Shown here piece after piece: positions 13,701-21,167 of a DNA stretch of 64,000 nucleotides (position 1 is the first letter of the stretch; every line of letters begins with the position of its first letter). The stretch is from Amia ocellicauda (taxonomy: Eukaryota > Chordata > Actinopteri > Amiiformes > Amiidae), in assembly GCF_036373705.1 (NCBI RefSeq), contig NC_089857.1, positions 38,388,784 to 38,452,783 on the forward strand, in the 5' to 3' direction. A model generated the notes under the pieces. The model saw only the letters and a program-made list of their open reading frames with translations. It did no database searches and was not told where the DNA came from. The position numbers were made by a program, and so were the translations under genes.

Positions 13701-16700
13701 GGTTGACTACTTAGGAATGCTCCCCAGTGTAGCAGCAGTTAATATTGAGGAGTGGGTCCCAGGGTGCAGTGCAGCCCTTCCTCCCCCACAAATCCTCGGT
13801 TTGCCCAGAGAGTTACTCTAATCTCGGACGTTGAGCCACTCCTTCTCTTGCCGTTGATTAACTACACCAAATCCATATTAACATTTTGTAGAGAATAATC
13901 ATAAAATCTTTCATGTTTGTTAGGTTTGGTGTTTTCAAATGGAATAGAGTGCTGGACTGTTCTAGTAACGCGTTTATCTGGGTTTGCAAAATTAAACATT
14001 GCCTGCTCTCTGGAAGGAAAACATTGGACCTTAAATTCACTTAAATCAGTTATCCAAAATGCAGTTTTCATATATTTGTTTTGTTTAGTTCAAAGCAAGT
14101 CAAATACATTCTTGTTATATTACAACACTGATCATCATTTTAAGCTTATCTCCTCATCTGATGAATTCCATATAATAGATTATACATTCACTCATAAGCA
14201 CCCTATAGTTGTTTTAAATGCTTTCACCTCATTTCTCGGTGCACTTTCAGTATATTTTGTGAATGTGTATAGGCAATTGCATGATTTCAGGGTTGATGAA
14301 GCAAGGTCAGTTTAAAGAGTTTTCATATTTGAATTACTTTTGAGCATAATACATTTTCAGCCTTGCCATAATGTATGCATTTTCTCTGCCATGCTTCACA
14401 AAGGAAATTGAAGAGGTAGGATAAACCTGGGTTTGGTTTTCTTTTAGCTCACCAATCATTCGCAGAAAAGAATCTTGGTTCTGTCCACTGTACGTCACAT
14501 ACCGCTCATGCACTTCCAGAACTAAATGAGTCAATCTGAAAGTGCATATTTCACACTAACCCTTCACAGCTTTGTTTTGGCTTCATCGTCTTCTCACACT
14601 TCATCTTCTTTACTTTTCTCTGCCTGCGTACCACCCATATGACATGAACAAGATTGCCACAATGTTGCTGTTGTGTAATGCATTAATCAATAAGCTGTCG
14701 CAATGTAAAACTGACAAACTCATTTGCTAAGTCAGCTTCTTGTGATGCCTTCACCAAGAAATCTGAATACAAAACACCATTTATATTGGGCAGTATCGAA
14801 CTCTTAAATCACATGAGAAGAGTGGTAAAAAGACAACCTGTTTTTGACCAAAGTAATGACAAAATTGACTCTAGCAGGAATTAAAGAAATTAACTATTCA
14901 CACTAATATCACAAGCTTTCAAATGTAAATAACCTAATTGAAAGATCGACCTATACTATAAGAAAAAGTATTATTACATCAGACTATTTCCTTATATACA
15001 TAAGGGTGGCTCAAGATACTCAAACTTCTAATAATTATCATTATGGTTTACATTAGTTTGTGACAATGACCGGAGAGCTACCTTTTAACCATATACAGTA
15101 ACCAATTATTGTTAATTATGCCTTGTCAAAGACCTATACTATTTTGTATGGTATGTGTTCGCCTACTGTTACTGATTATGTGCCGGTAAAAAAGTTCTGA
15201 TTTAGCTAGGGTGGTAGAATATTATCTATTCCCTCACAGAGCACCAATAAATCCCTACCTTGTGTATTCTAGGTTATTGTTTAAACTTTTCTTTTACCAC
15301 ATCTCTGTGTTAAAATTTATTCTTAGCATACAATTTCTTAACCTACTAAACCTTACTCGACTTTGCGTCTCCTTTCAAGAGAATCCAACTGACTGTTAGG
15401 GCTATGGACATTCAAAATATAAATGTGCATAATTCAGATTTAATTTAAACCGGTCATTGTGCTTTTTATATGACATTCAATTCTCAGCATCAGGCCCTGT
15501 CTGTAATGGAGCAGTCTAATGTGGCATTTCAAGGTTAAAGTGGTCATGCAGGCATCAGGAATCATCTACATCTTAATTTGCCATTTTCCTTTCTATAAAT
15601 ATATCCCTAGATTTGTTTTCAGTGTTCAGGTTCAAGTGGATGTGTGATCTGAAACGCAATCTGTCATCTTGACTAAAATCTTGTTTCTTTTGTTGTTTTG
15701 TGTTCTTGTTTCTCCAGTGGGAAGGTAAAGTACAGCAGGGAGAGAGAGACTTTGAACAAATCTCCAAAACCATTCGCAAAGAAGTGGGAAGATTCGAGGC
15801 ATGTATCGATTCCTGAGTGTCTTTGAAAATCCAAAGTCCTTTTGTTGAATTGCATCTTAATCTGCCAGGATTGATCTGGTATTCTTTCCTGCTTGAAACC
15901 CTAACCTGACCTTTTGCTTTCTCTCCACCCACAGAAAGAAAGGGTCAAGGACTTCAAAGCAGTTATCATTAAGTACTTAGAGTCCTTAGTGCAGACACAG
16001 CAACAGGTATGCCTCTCTCTCTTATGGATTTTACATTTACAGTCCTTTCTTTAAATCTTTTATTATGCTTGGTAATTGTGTACATTTGTATACATTCTCT
16101 TCAGTATAAATATATTAATCTGTATAATCTGGATACTAAGTTTTTCTTTCTTAAATTTAAATTTGGATTTATTTTATCTGTATCCAGTTAGCTGTGCTTT
16201 GGGGTGCATTGATTGTTACCTGTTGTTTCCTGTAAGCAGACAGTCATGTGACAGATCAGTGATAGGCTATAACTTGGAAAATGTCATTTGCAATACTAAT
16301 GCAGAGCACTCTGTCAGATCATGGTGCTAGGCAGTTGCCAGAGGCTTGTCAGTAGGCTGTCAGGATGTTCCACAAGGCAATCTTAGCTGGATGTGGTCTC
16401 AAGGGATAAAAGTTGCTAGTGCATTGACTTGTGTAACAAAGCCTTTACTTTTCATGGAGCATGTTTTCATGTAGTGGTGTGACACAGAGACACGGCGGAT
16501 CAATCGCTACACATACAAGACGGCAACCTCGGAGATAATATTTTTGAAAGGGATAGTTATTTAATAAATAATAATGAATGTGTGTTCAGTATATAAATCT
16601 AACTGATGGGTAGATGTTTGAATGCTTTTGGAACATGTTGTAAGAGTCTTGGAAGGGCAGAGACTCTTACAACATGTTCCAATAGCATTCAAAAATCTAC

Positions 16701-16815
16701 CCATCAGTCAATGTCAGAAAAAGTATCCTCACTTTATGAAATGTTTGTACATCTCTCTCCACAGCTGATAAAATACTGGGAGGCATTCCTGCCTGAAGCC
16801 AAAGCAATAGCCTGA
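675..16815 (+). CDS. SNX2: Sorting nexin-2 (PX-BAR retromer/ESCPE-1 subunit), complete, 15 exons
   Basis: Coding exons: 675-782, 4470-4587, 6484-6647, 7224-7290, 7443-7486, 8715-8856, 9593-9671, 10982-11057, 12198-12311, 12580-12673, 12890-13095, 13438-13581, 15718-15798, 15935-16006, 16765-16815 (stop TGA). Phases join without a break to give 519 aa, the length of human SNX2. The acidic N-terminus carries two D-L-F motifs (residues 26-28 and 72-74); in mammalian SNX1/SNX2 such motifs bind the SNX27 FERM domain. The PX domain (about 139-268) has KRRFSDF (181-187) and the proline loop PPAPEK (206-211), which contact phosphoinositide. A helical BAR domain runs from about 300 to 519. The family forms dimers with SNX5/SNX6 on endosomes, bends membrane into tubules and recycles cargo. 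Start choice: first ATG in a strong GCGGCG context, matching the family. Introns 12 and 13 begin with GC rather than GT. It cannot be SNX1: the C-terminus and N-terminal linker match SNX2. Confidence 0.97.
1702..1755. repeat. (AT)n microsatellite
   Basis: Uninterrupted AT dinucleotide array of about 54 bp in SNX2 intron 1. Confidence 0.97.
2758..3978 (-). mobile_element. Tc1/mariner-type transposon, complete, with 29-bp TIRs and TA target duplication
   Basis: The element is 1221 bp and sits in SNX2 intron 1, antisense to the gene. Terminal inverted repeats of 29 bp at 2758-2786 and 3950-3978 start CACTCACCTAAAGG and differ at one base. TA dinucleotides flank both ends (2756-2757, 3979-3980), the canonical Tc1/mariner target duplication. 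The near-identical TIRs and the open transposase frame point to a fairly recent insertion. The 36-residue spacing between the second Asp and the Glu of the transposase suggests the DD36E 'Incomer' group rather than classical DD34E Tc1. Confidence 0.95.
2790..3830 (-). CDS. Tc1-like transposase, apparently intact (DD36E spacing)
   Basis: Open frame of 346 aa within the transposon, starting 120 bp inside one TIR and ending just inside the other. The N-terminal two-thirds of the first 120 residues is a paired-like helix-turn-helix DNA-binding region (for example residues 25-45), followed by a basic [12 protein letters not shown] stretch (110-121) that would serve as a nuclear signal. The RNase H-like core has WSDES (Asp155), a GGGG box (190-193), QQDNAPCH (Asp246) and [10 protein letters not shown] (Glu283). 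All three catalytic acids are present, with 36 residues between Asp246 and Glu283. No stop or frameshift is seen. The enzyme would cut at the TIRs and insert at TA. Activity is not shown by the sequence. Confidence 0.93.
   Translation of the reverse strand: MGKKGDLSNFERGMVVGARRAGLSISQSAQLLGFSRTTISRVYKEWCEKGKTSSMRQSCGRKCLVDARGQRRMGRLIQADRRATLTEITTRYNRGMQQSICEATTRTTLRRMGYNSRRPHRVPLISTTNRKKRLQFAQAHHNWTVEDWKNVAWSDESRFLLRHSDGRVRIWRKQNENMDPSCLVTTVQAGGGGVMVWGMFSWHTLGPLVPIGHRLNATAYLSIVSDHVHPFMTTMYPSSDGYFQQDNAPCHKGRIISNWFLEHDNEFTVLNWPPQSPDLNPIEHLWDVVERELRALDVHPTNLHQLQDAILSIWANISKECFQHLDESMPRRIKVVLKAKGGQTQY
4588..6483 (+). other. SNX2: SNX2 intron 2
   Basis: GT-AG intron of 1.9 kb in phase 1. AT-rich; I see no mobile element, RNA gene or coding segment in it. 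Confidence 0.85.
6648..7223 (+). other. SNX2: SNX2 intron 3
   Basis: GT-AG intron of 576 bp. Much of it (about 6894-7053) looks like a degenerate short inverted-repeat element, listed separately. Confidence 0.85.
6894..7053. repeat. Degenerate MITE-like element
   Basis: One end reads GGTGGGGAACCCTGGCCCTGG and the other, on the opposite strand, carries a diverged version ending in GGTCCTGGGGGGCCACTG. This end pair is typical of short non-autonomous DNA elements that are common in vertebrate genomes. The ends are too diverged to call a target duplication, so the limits are approximate. Confidence 0.45.
7613..8479 (+). mobile_element. Internally deleted Tc1-like element (TIR CACCGATCAGCCATAAC)
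   Basis: Ends CACCGATCAGCCATAAC and GTTATGGCTGATAGGTG are inverted repeats that extend about 28 bp with few mismatches. TA flanks each end (7611-7612, 8480-8481). At 867 bp it is shorter than a typical full Tc1 element, because the middle of the transposase is missing. This is a different family from the one in intron 1, and it inserted in the sense direction. It can only have been mobilised by a transposase supplied from elsewhere. Confidence 0.93.
7769..8461 (+). pseudogene. Broken Tc1-like transposase
   Basis: A frame at 7805-8461 keeps the helix-turn-helix region and the first catalytic motif WSDES, then loses the family reading. A small frameshift near 7776 separates the natural ATG (7760s) from the rest and gives an early TGA. 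After the codons for SDESR, a deletion joins to the region encoding PDLN-IEHLWD, which is now in another frame and runs into a stop. The segment carrying the second catalytic Asp is absent, so the product cannot be catalytic. Confidence 0.88.
8857..9592 (+). other. SNX2: SNX2 intron 6
   Basis: GT-AG intron of 736 bp. No identifiable element. Confidence 0.85.
9672..10981 (+). other. SNX2: SNX2 intron 7
   Basis: GT-AG intron of 1.3 kb. A locally more GC-rich block at about 10080-10310 stands out from the AT-rich surroundings, but I do not recognise it; it has only short open frames. Confidence 0.8.
11058..12197 (+). other. SNX2: SNX2 intron 8
   Basis: GT-AG intron of 1.1 kb with a short (AC)n tract at 11569-11585 and A/T runs. 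Nothing else recognised. Confidence 0.85.
13582..13587 (+). promoter_or_regulatory. SNX2: Non-canonical GC splice donor, SNX2 intron 12
   Basis: The exon ends AAAGAG and the intron starts GCAAGA. There is no GT nearby that keeps the frame; reading on meets a stop at 13603-13605. The next exon (15718) continues with the expected W-E-G-K-V residues. Apart from the C at +2 the site fits the strong consensus of GC-AG donors (AG|GCAAG). Confidence 0.93.
13582..15717 (+). other. SNX2: SNX2 intron 12 (GC-AG)
   Basis: Intron of 2.1 kb. AT-rich, with no mobile element or RNA gene I can identify. Confidence 0.88.
15799..15804 (+). promoter_or_regulatory. SNX2: Non-canonical GC splice donor, SNX2 intron 13
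   Basis: The exon ends TTCGAG and the intron starts GCATGT. The only close GT (15802-15803) would add four bases and shift the frame. The conserved F-E|K-E-R junction is kept only by the GC site. It fits the GC-donor consensus less well than the intron 12 site, since +4 is T rather than A. Confidence 0.85.
16007..16764 (+). other. SNX2: SNX2 intron 14
   Basis: GT-AG intron of 758 bp. It carries a long hairpin (16603-16707) that ends only 57 bp before the last exon. Confidence 0.88.
16603..16707. repeat. Long near-perfect inverted repeat (hairpin)
   Basis: Arms 16603-16649 and 16661-16707, each 47 nt with two mismatches, separated by an 11-nt loop. The arms begin CTGATGGGTAGAT and end GTAAGAGTCT. 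In SNX2 pre-mRNA this would fold into a strong stem directly upstream of the final 3' splice site. No target duplication is clear, so it may be a local inverted duplication or a tiny foldback element. Confidence 0.93.
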
Positions 16816-17520
16816 AAGTATGATGGTTCCAAATCTGAAGATGCTGTTAACACTTCTCATGTTTACATCAGAATTTCACACTAAGAAAATGCACGGAAAA
16901 GGAAATCGAAATTACCACCCAAATAAACCACTATATATTTTAAAATTTCAAACTCGTGGCTCCTTTTTTATCCTGTGCTGTTTTATGAAGAAGCTGCATG
17001 TCCTGTTTCAATCAAAAACGTAAATGGACGGTGGCATGATATTCTGCAATACTTTGCTGAATTCAACACTACTATTTTGTCTTATTTTTTTATTATTATT
17101 TTTCATTGATTTTTTTTTTTTCTCCATTTTGTTTTTTTAGGCACTTAAAGTGCACTGTGAGAGCCCAAATATTTGAAGGTATCAGTTTAAATGATCTTTT
17201 GTTCTTCAATCTTTGTCAAAAGAAAATCAATTATAAAAATCTACTTTCATTTAACTATACATTCCTGTACAGAAATCATAACTTTTTTTGATTATTATAG
17301 TAATAATAAAGGAATGTACCTCATTACAAATGTTTCAGTGTTTTCTTTTTGTGTTCAGTTTTGCATGTCTGTATCTTTGTTTTCAGTTTTTCTTAAATTA
17401 GTCCCATAAATGTAAGTATGAAATGGGATTTACTAGGTTTGTGTTTTTCTGTTTTCCTGTTTCTTTGACATTGTGGGCTGTTGCATTAAGCTCCTTAACA
17501 CATTAAAGACACTATCTGAG
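16816..17520 (+). other. SNX2: SNX2 3' UTR (extent uncertain)
   Basis: Follows the TGA stop. Candidate poly(A) hexamers are AATAAA at 16922-16927 and 17305-17310 and ATTAAA near 17503. Which is used cannot be told from sequence; more distal ends up to about 18170 are possible. Confidence 0.5.
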
Positions 17521-18999
17521 TTCATGGAAAAGGTGTCCATATTAAGCACAGGCCCAAACCCAGAGCAAAAATGCCTGTCTACCTGCTTCAATATATTAAA
17601 ATAATATGCTTTTCAATACCCATTATATATGTTTCTGTATATAATGTATGCATTTCCCAAAATAGTGTTTATTTTCCAATGCATGCAGTTTCAGCATGGA
17701 TAATCTGCATTTTCAACATGAACCTATTCCTACATGTAAATCATCAGTGTAGATGTTTAACACATAATGTGTGTATTTAGTTATGCGGGGTATACATTTC
17801 AATATAGGGTACACTCTTCCCTGCACAATGTACAGAGATGTGGTATACACAGTAAGTGTTTCAGTGTTGACTGTCTGTGAAATGTGTTCCAGACACCAGC
17901 CGTTTATACTCTTGTCTACATTTTCAGTGGTTTCTTTTTTGTTGTTTGTTTTGGAATATGTTTCCCTTTGTATTGTTGTTTTTCTCCCCCTGCATCTCCC
18001 TTCAAAAACCAGCCATTTGAATGTATGAAATCCTGCGTCTGCCCCACTGACATGTCTTGTCAAGTGTTTATAGCTGTGCATATACATCTCTGAATTGCTG
18101 TCAAAAAGTATAACACCATTTATTACACCGTCTTTGTCATATTGACAACCTGTCAAATTCCAGCTCTGCATTAAAAGGTATCCATAAACTAGAAATTCAT
18201 TTTTTAGTGCTCACATTATGAAAGGTCTAGCTTTTTTTCCCTGTCCCCTGTGAGCCAATGTGTACTACAGTATTATTAATGACCTACTCAACTAAAGGCT
18301 GTAGTAGATAAATGTAAAACCCCACTGGACAAGTTTGACTTCACAGGTGTTTTCTATATACAGAAAATAGTTGTCCTTATTTCATATCCGTTCCCATTTG
18401 ATGCTGTTTTTTTGATAGTTTGAGGGCAAGTATATTGAAGTGGGCCAATTTTTGAAATAGAGATGTTAAAGGTTTTTATATATTCATCTAAAAAGTGCAA
18501 TTCAAAATTTCACAGGGATATCAACAAACTTTTATTGCAAAAGGTGAATGACAGATAGTTAATTTTATTGCTGAGTTTGTTGGGGATACTAATTTGACGC
18601 ACAGTGCCGTTTATTGAATATAGTGTAATGTAACTTCAAATAACAAACTGAATATCCATAACGTAATTAATTACATTGTAGTAACAACAGGTACCATATA
18701 TCCATTGTTTTTTTTTTTTATCAACGATCAGAATCAGTACTGTTTTACTTGTATCAGAAATCTGGGCTGCATCACTGGAACAGAACCGAAGTGGGCTCAA
18801 CAATATATCACTCCTGATCTGCACTGGAATTGATGTCTATTATGAATCCAGTTACATTATTGAACACGCCGACTAGAGCACCCTACCACCAGGATGAGCT
18901 CGTTTGTGTTAGCTTGTTTATAAAATCACATTTTGTTTTCGGATCAATACTATCCGCATGCAATCGCTTTGATTTGAGAAAGACATCAAGAACACGTGT
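17521..18999. other. Intergenic, SNX2-SNX24
   Basis: AT-rich sequence of 1.5 kb between the SNX2 tail and the CpG-rich SNX24 promoter. No gene or element recognised. Confidence 0.6.
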
Positions 19000-19535
19000 C
19001 GGCCCGGCTCTGATAACCCTCTCCACTCCTGCAAATCAAAACCACTCCCGACTGCGCGGTGGCGCGTAATACCCGGCAGCAAACCTGCACCGTGCCCTCC
19101 GGTGGAAACTGGGGCGAAGATGCGCTGTTATTAAATCAAAACGGATTCCACTTCCTGTATCGCAAACCCAAATCAGTGCAAGGCTGGTACAGTACAGCGC
19201 GTTATGGGTAGCTCACACTGTACTCGAGTTCGCGTAGGGCAGACTTCCGCGGTGCTGCGCAGATCTGCACAATCCCACGGCGCCCATTGGCGGAGCGGCG
19301 CAGATGCACGCAAACCCGCGCAACCACGAACGCAGCGCGTCGACTCAGCTGTTCGGCGTCATGTGACCGGTCACGTGTCCGCTCGCTGCGTACGGCTGGG
19401 GAAAGTGCAGGGATGCCGTACAGCCACGCTGAGGTGTCATCGACGTGTTTCTTTTGATCTGTGACAGCCTAGAAGACGCGACACTACTTTTTGACCGCTT
19501 TCTTTGCTGCTTACCTACCCGAGATGCATTCCCTC
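19000..19535 (+). promoter_or_regulatory. SNX24: SNX24 CpG-rich promoter with tandem E-boxes
   Basis: A sharp change to GC- and CpG-rich DNA marks a CpG-island promoter. Two adjacent E-box palindromes, GTCATGTGAC (19358-19367) and GGTCACGTGT (19369-19378), lie about 165 bp before the start codon; the second has the CACGTG core of the CLEAR element. An ETS-like ACTTCCG is at 19243-19249. An inverted CCAAT box (ATTGG, 19286-19290) lies inside a foldback repeat listed separately. No TATA box is seen. Confidence 0.75.
19232..19320. repeat. CCAAT-bearing foldback repeat, copy 1 (SNX24 promoter)
   Basis: The segment 19254-19303 aligns without gaps to 60392-60441 in the PPIC promoter, with about 8 mismatches in 50. 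The shared core is CTGCGCAGATCTGCA, then AATCCCA, then CCCATTGG and GGAGCGG. A third, more diverged copy is at 22857-22940. The outer arms here (GTAGGGCAGACTTCCGC) are weaker than in the PPIC copy, so the limits are approximate. Position is 220-300 bp upstream of the SNX24 start. Confidence 0.8.
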
Positions 19536-21123
19536 ATGGTGTGTATTCCTTCCTTCAGATCGGAGGACAGTGCCATGGAAAGGGGATACACGGTAAGCAC
19601 GGCAGACACGGCCGGGACAGGGGGTCACATCATGGCAGCGGCCGCACACTTCATACTTGCGCCCTCAGTCTAAAACACAAATCCGTGCACAACACCCCCT
19701 CTCTGTGGAAGCAGGGGAAAAAAGAAGAAACGCAGTGGAATTGACACAAGTTCATTAGCTGTGGTTTCATTGTATGGAAGCATAATGATGTCAATTTAAG
19801 TTCCATGTATATGTATTTTTGAAGACTGGGTATGCAGAGAAACGAGTGTGTCGTGATGTTTAGGACGATGCAGAAAGGGTAGCATGTTTTCCTCCACATC
19901 CACATGGCAGTTTCCCAGTGTGTTGTTACTCACGGGCTGGTCGTGTGAGTGTCTGAGCTGCGGACCCAGAAGGACCGCTGGGGTTTAGGATTGTAAGAGA
20001 CCTTTCAATCACAGTATCTTTAGAAGCGACTGTTTTACATTTCTGTTCACAAGCGCACACTGGAAATCTATATTGTATCCATATATGACACAAAAACAGC
20101 CAGATATAGATGTCAGGGAACTGTTCTGGCACTGCAAATATCTGACCTGCAATGCATGTGTTCTTTCAAAACAAATCACGATTGAAATGCCTTATAATCG
20201 AGCTGAGACTGGAAAACTTGTCCTGGTTGAATGGTTGTTGATGTCTTGTCTTTCAAGTTTGTGTGACTAGTTTGTAAAGAATGGAGGCAGAATTACAAGA
20301 TTTAGCTATGCAGTGTATTATGTTTGCAATTCAAATGCATTGTGAATTAGAGAGCAATGCAGAAACTCAGTATTTCTACAATATGAAGGCCATAGTGTAA
20401 CGCAGAACAGTATTTGGGACATTAATCAGAAGCTGATGCAACAATAATATTTCAATTAAAACATATACGTTTAGTACAGATTGGTGTTATTTATGAAGAA
20501 AAGCATTCACGCTTGAGTTTGTACTTAGGCCTGGACCAAATTAAAACTTGGATGTACCCTTGCATCACAAATTATACATTTATACTCATTCATTGAAACC
20601 AGTTTTTACTACTTATGAATCAAATGTGATAGGTTACAAGATAGTCATTTGCAATTCTTGGTTATATTAAAGATTGTATTTGGTCTAGTCCCTAATGTGC
20701 TCCTATTTGACATCTATTTCAGCATGCTTTTTTTGTAGATCATTTTCACATGCAAGAATGTACTTTCAGAGCACTGTCCCTTATAGTCGATGATGTATAT
20801 AACCATGTTTTTTCAATGCACTTTTGGCAGTGAATCCGGTGATGATGGCCTCAGTGTTATTCTGCCCTGTATAAGTATAAGGCCAGTTCCTCTGAAGCTT
20901 TTCTCTTACAAATTGCTGTAGAAAGGCTGTGGGTGAAATGAATGTGAAACCCCTAAAGGAGCTAGAGTTGTACCGTTGTGAAGGCTGTGCTGTTGTGACC
21001 CTCTAGTGCTCCATATCTTTCGAAACACATTTTGACCAGCCCAGTTTTTTTTAAATTCCAGTTTGTGTTGGTAGCCTAGATAGTAGTTGCTTGTCTAAAA
21101 CAAAGAATGACAGCATTGTCTCA

Positions 21124-21167
<44 letters not shown>

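Noticed and set aside
16630..16680. p53-like half-sites (AACATGTT) in the SNX2 hairpin
   Set aside because: The two copies arise simply from the inverted duplication, the flanking bases do not complete the consensus, and the spacing is too wide.
17713..18171. 152-aa minus-strand frame downstream of SNX2
   Set aside because: No recognisable similarity and lies in probable 3' UTR or intergenic DNA.
19524..19535. Upstream in-frame ATG as the SNX24 start
   Set aside because: Possible by scanning, but it adds four residues not expected from the family; the start at 19536 gives the usual 169 aa. Not excluded.
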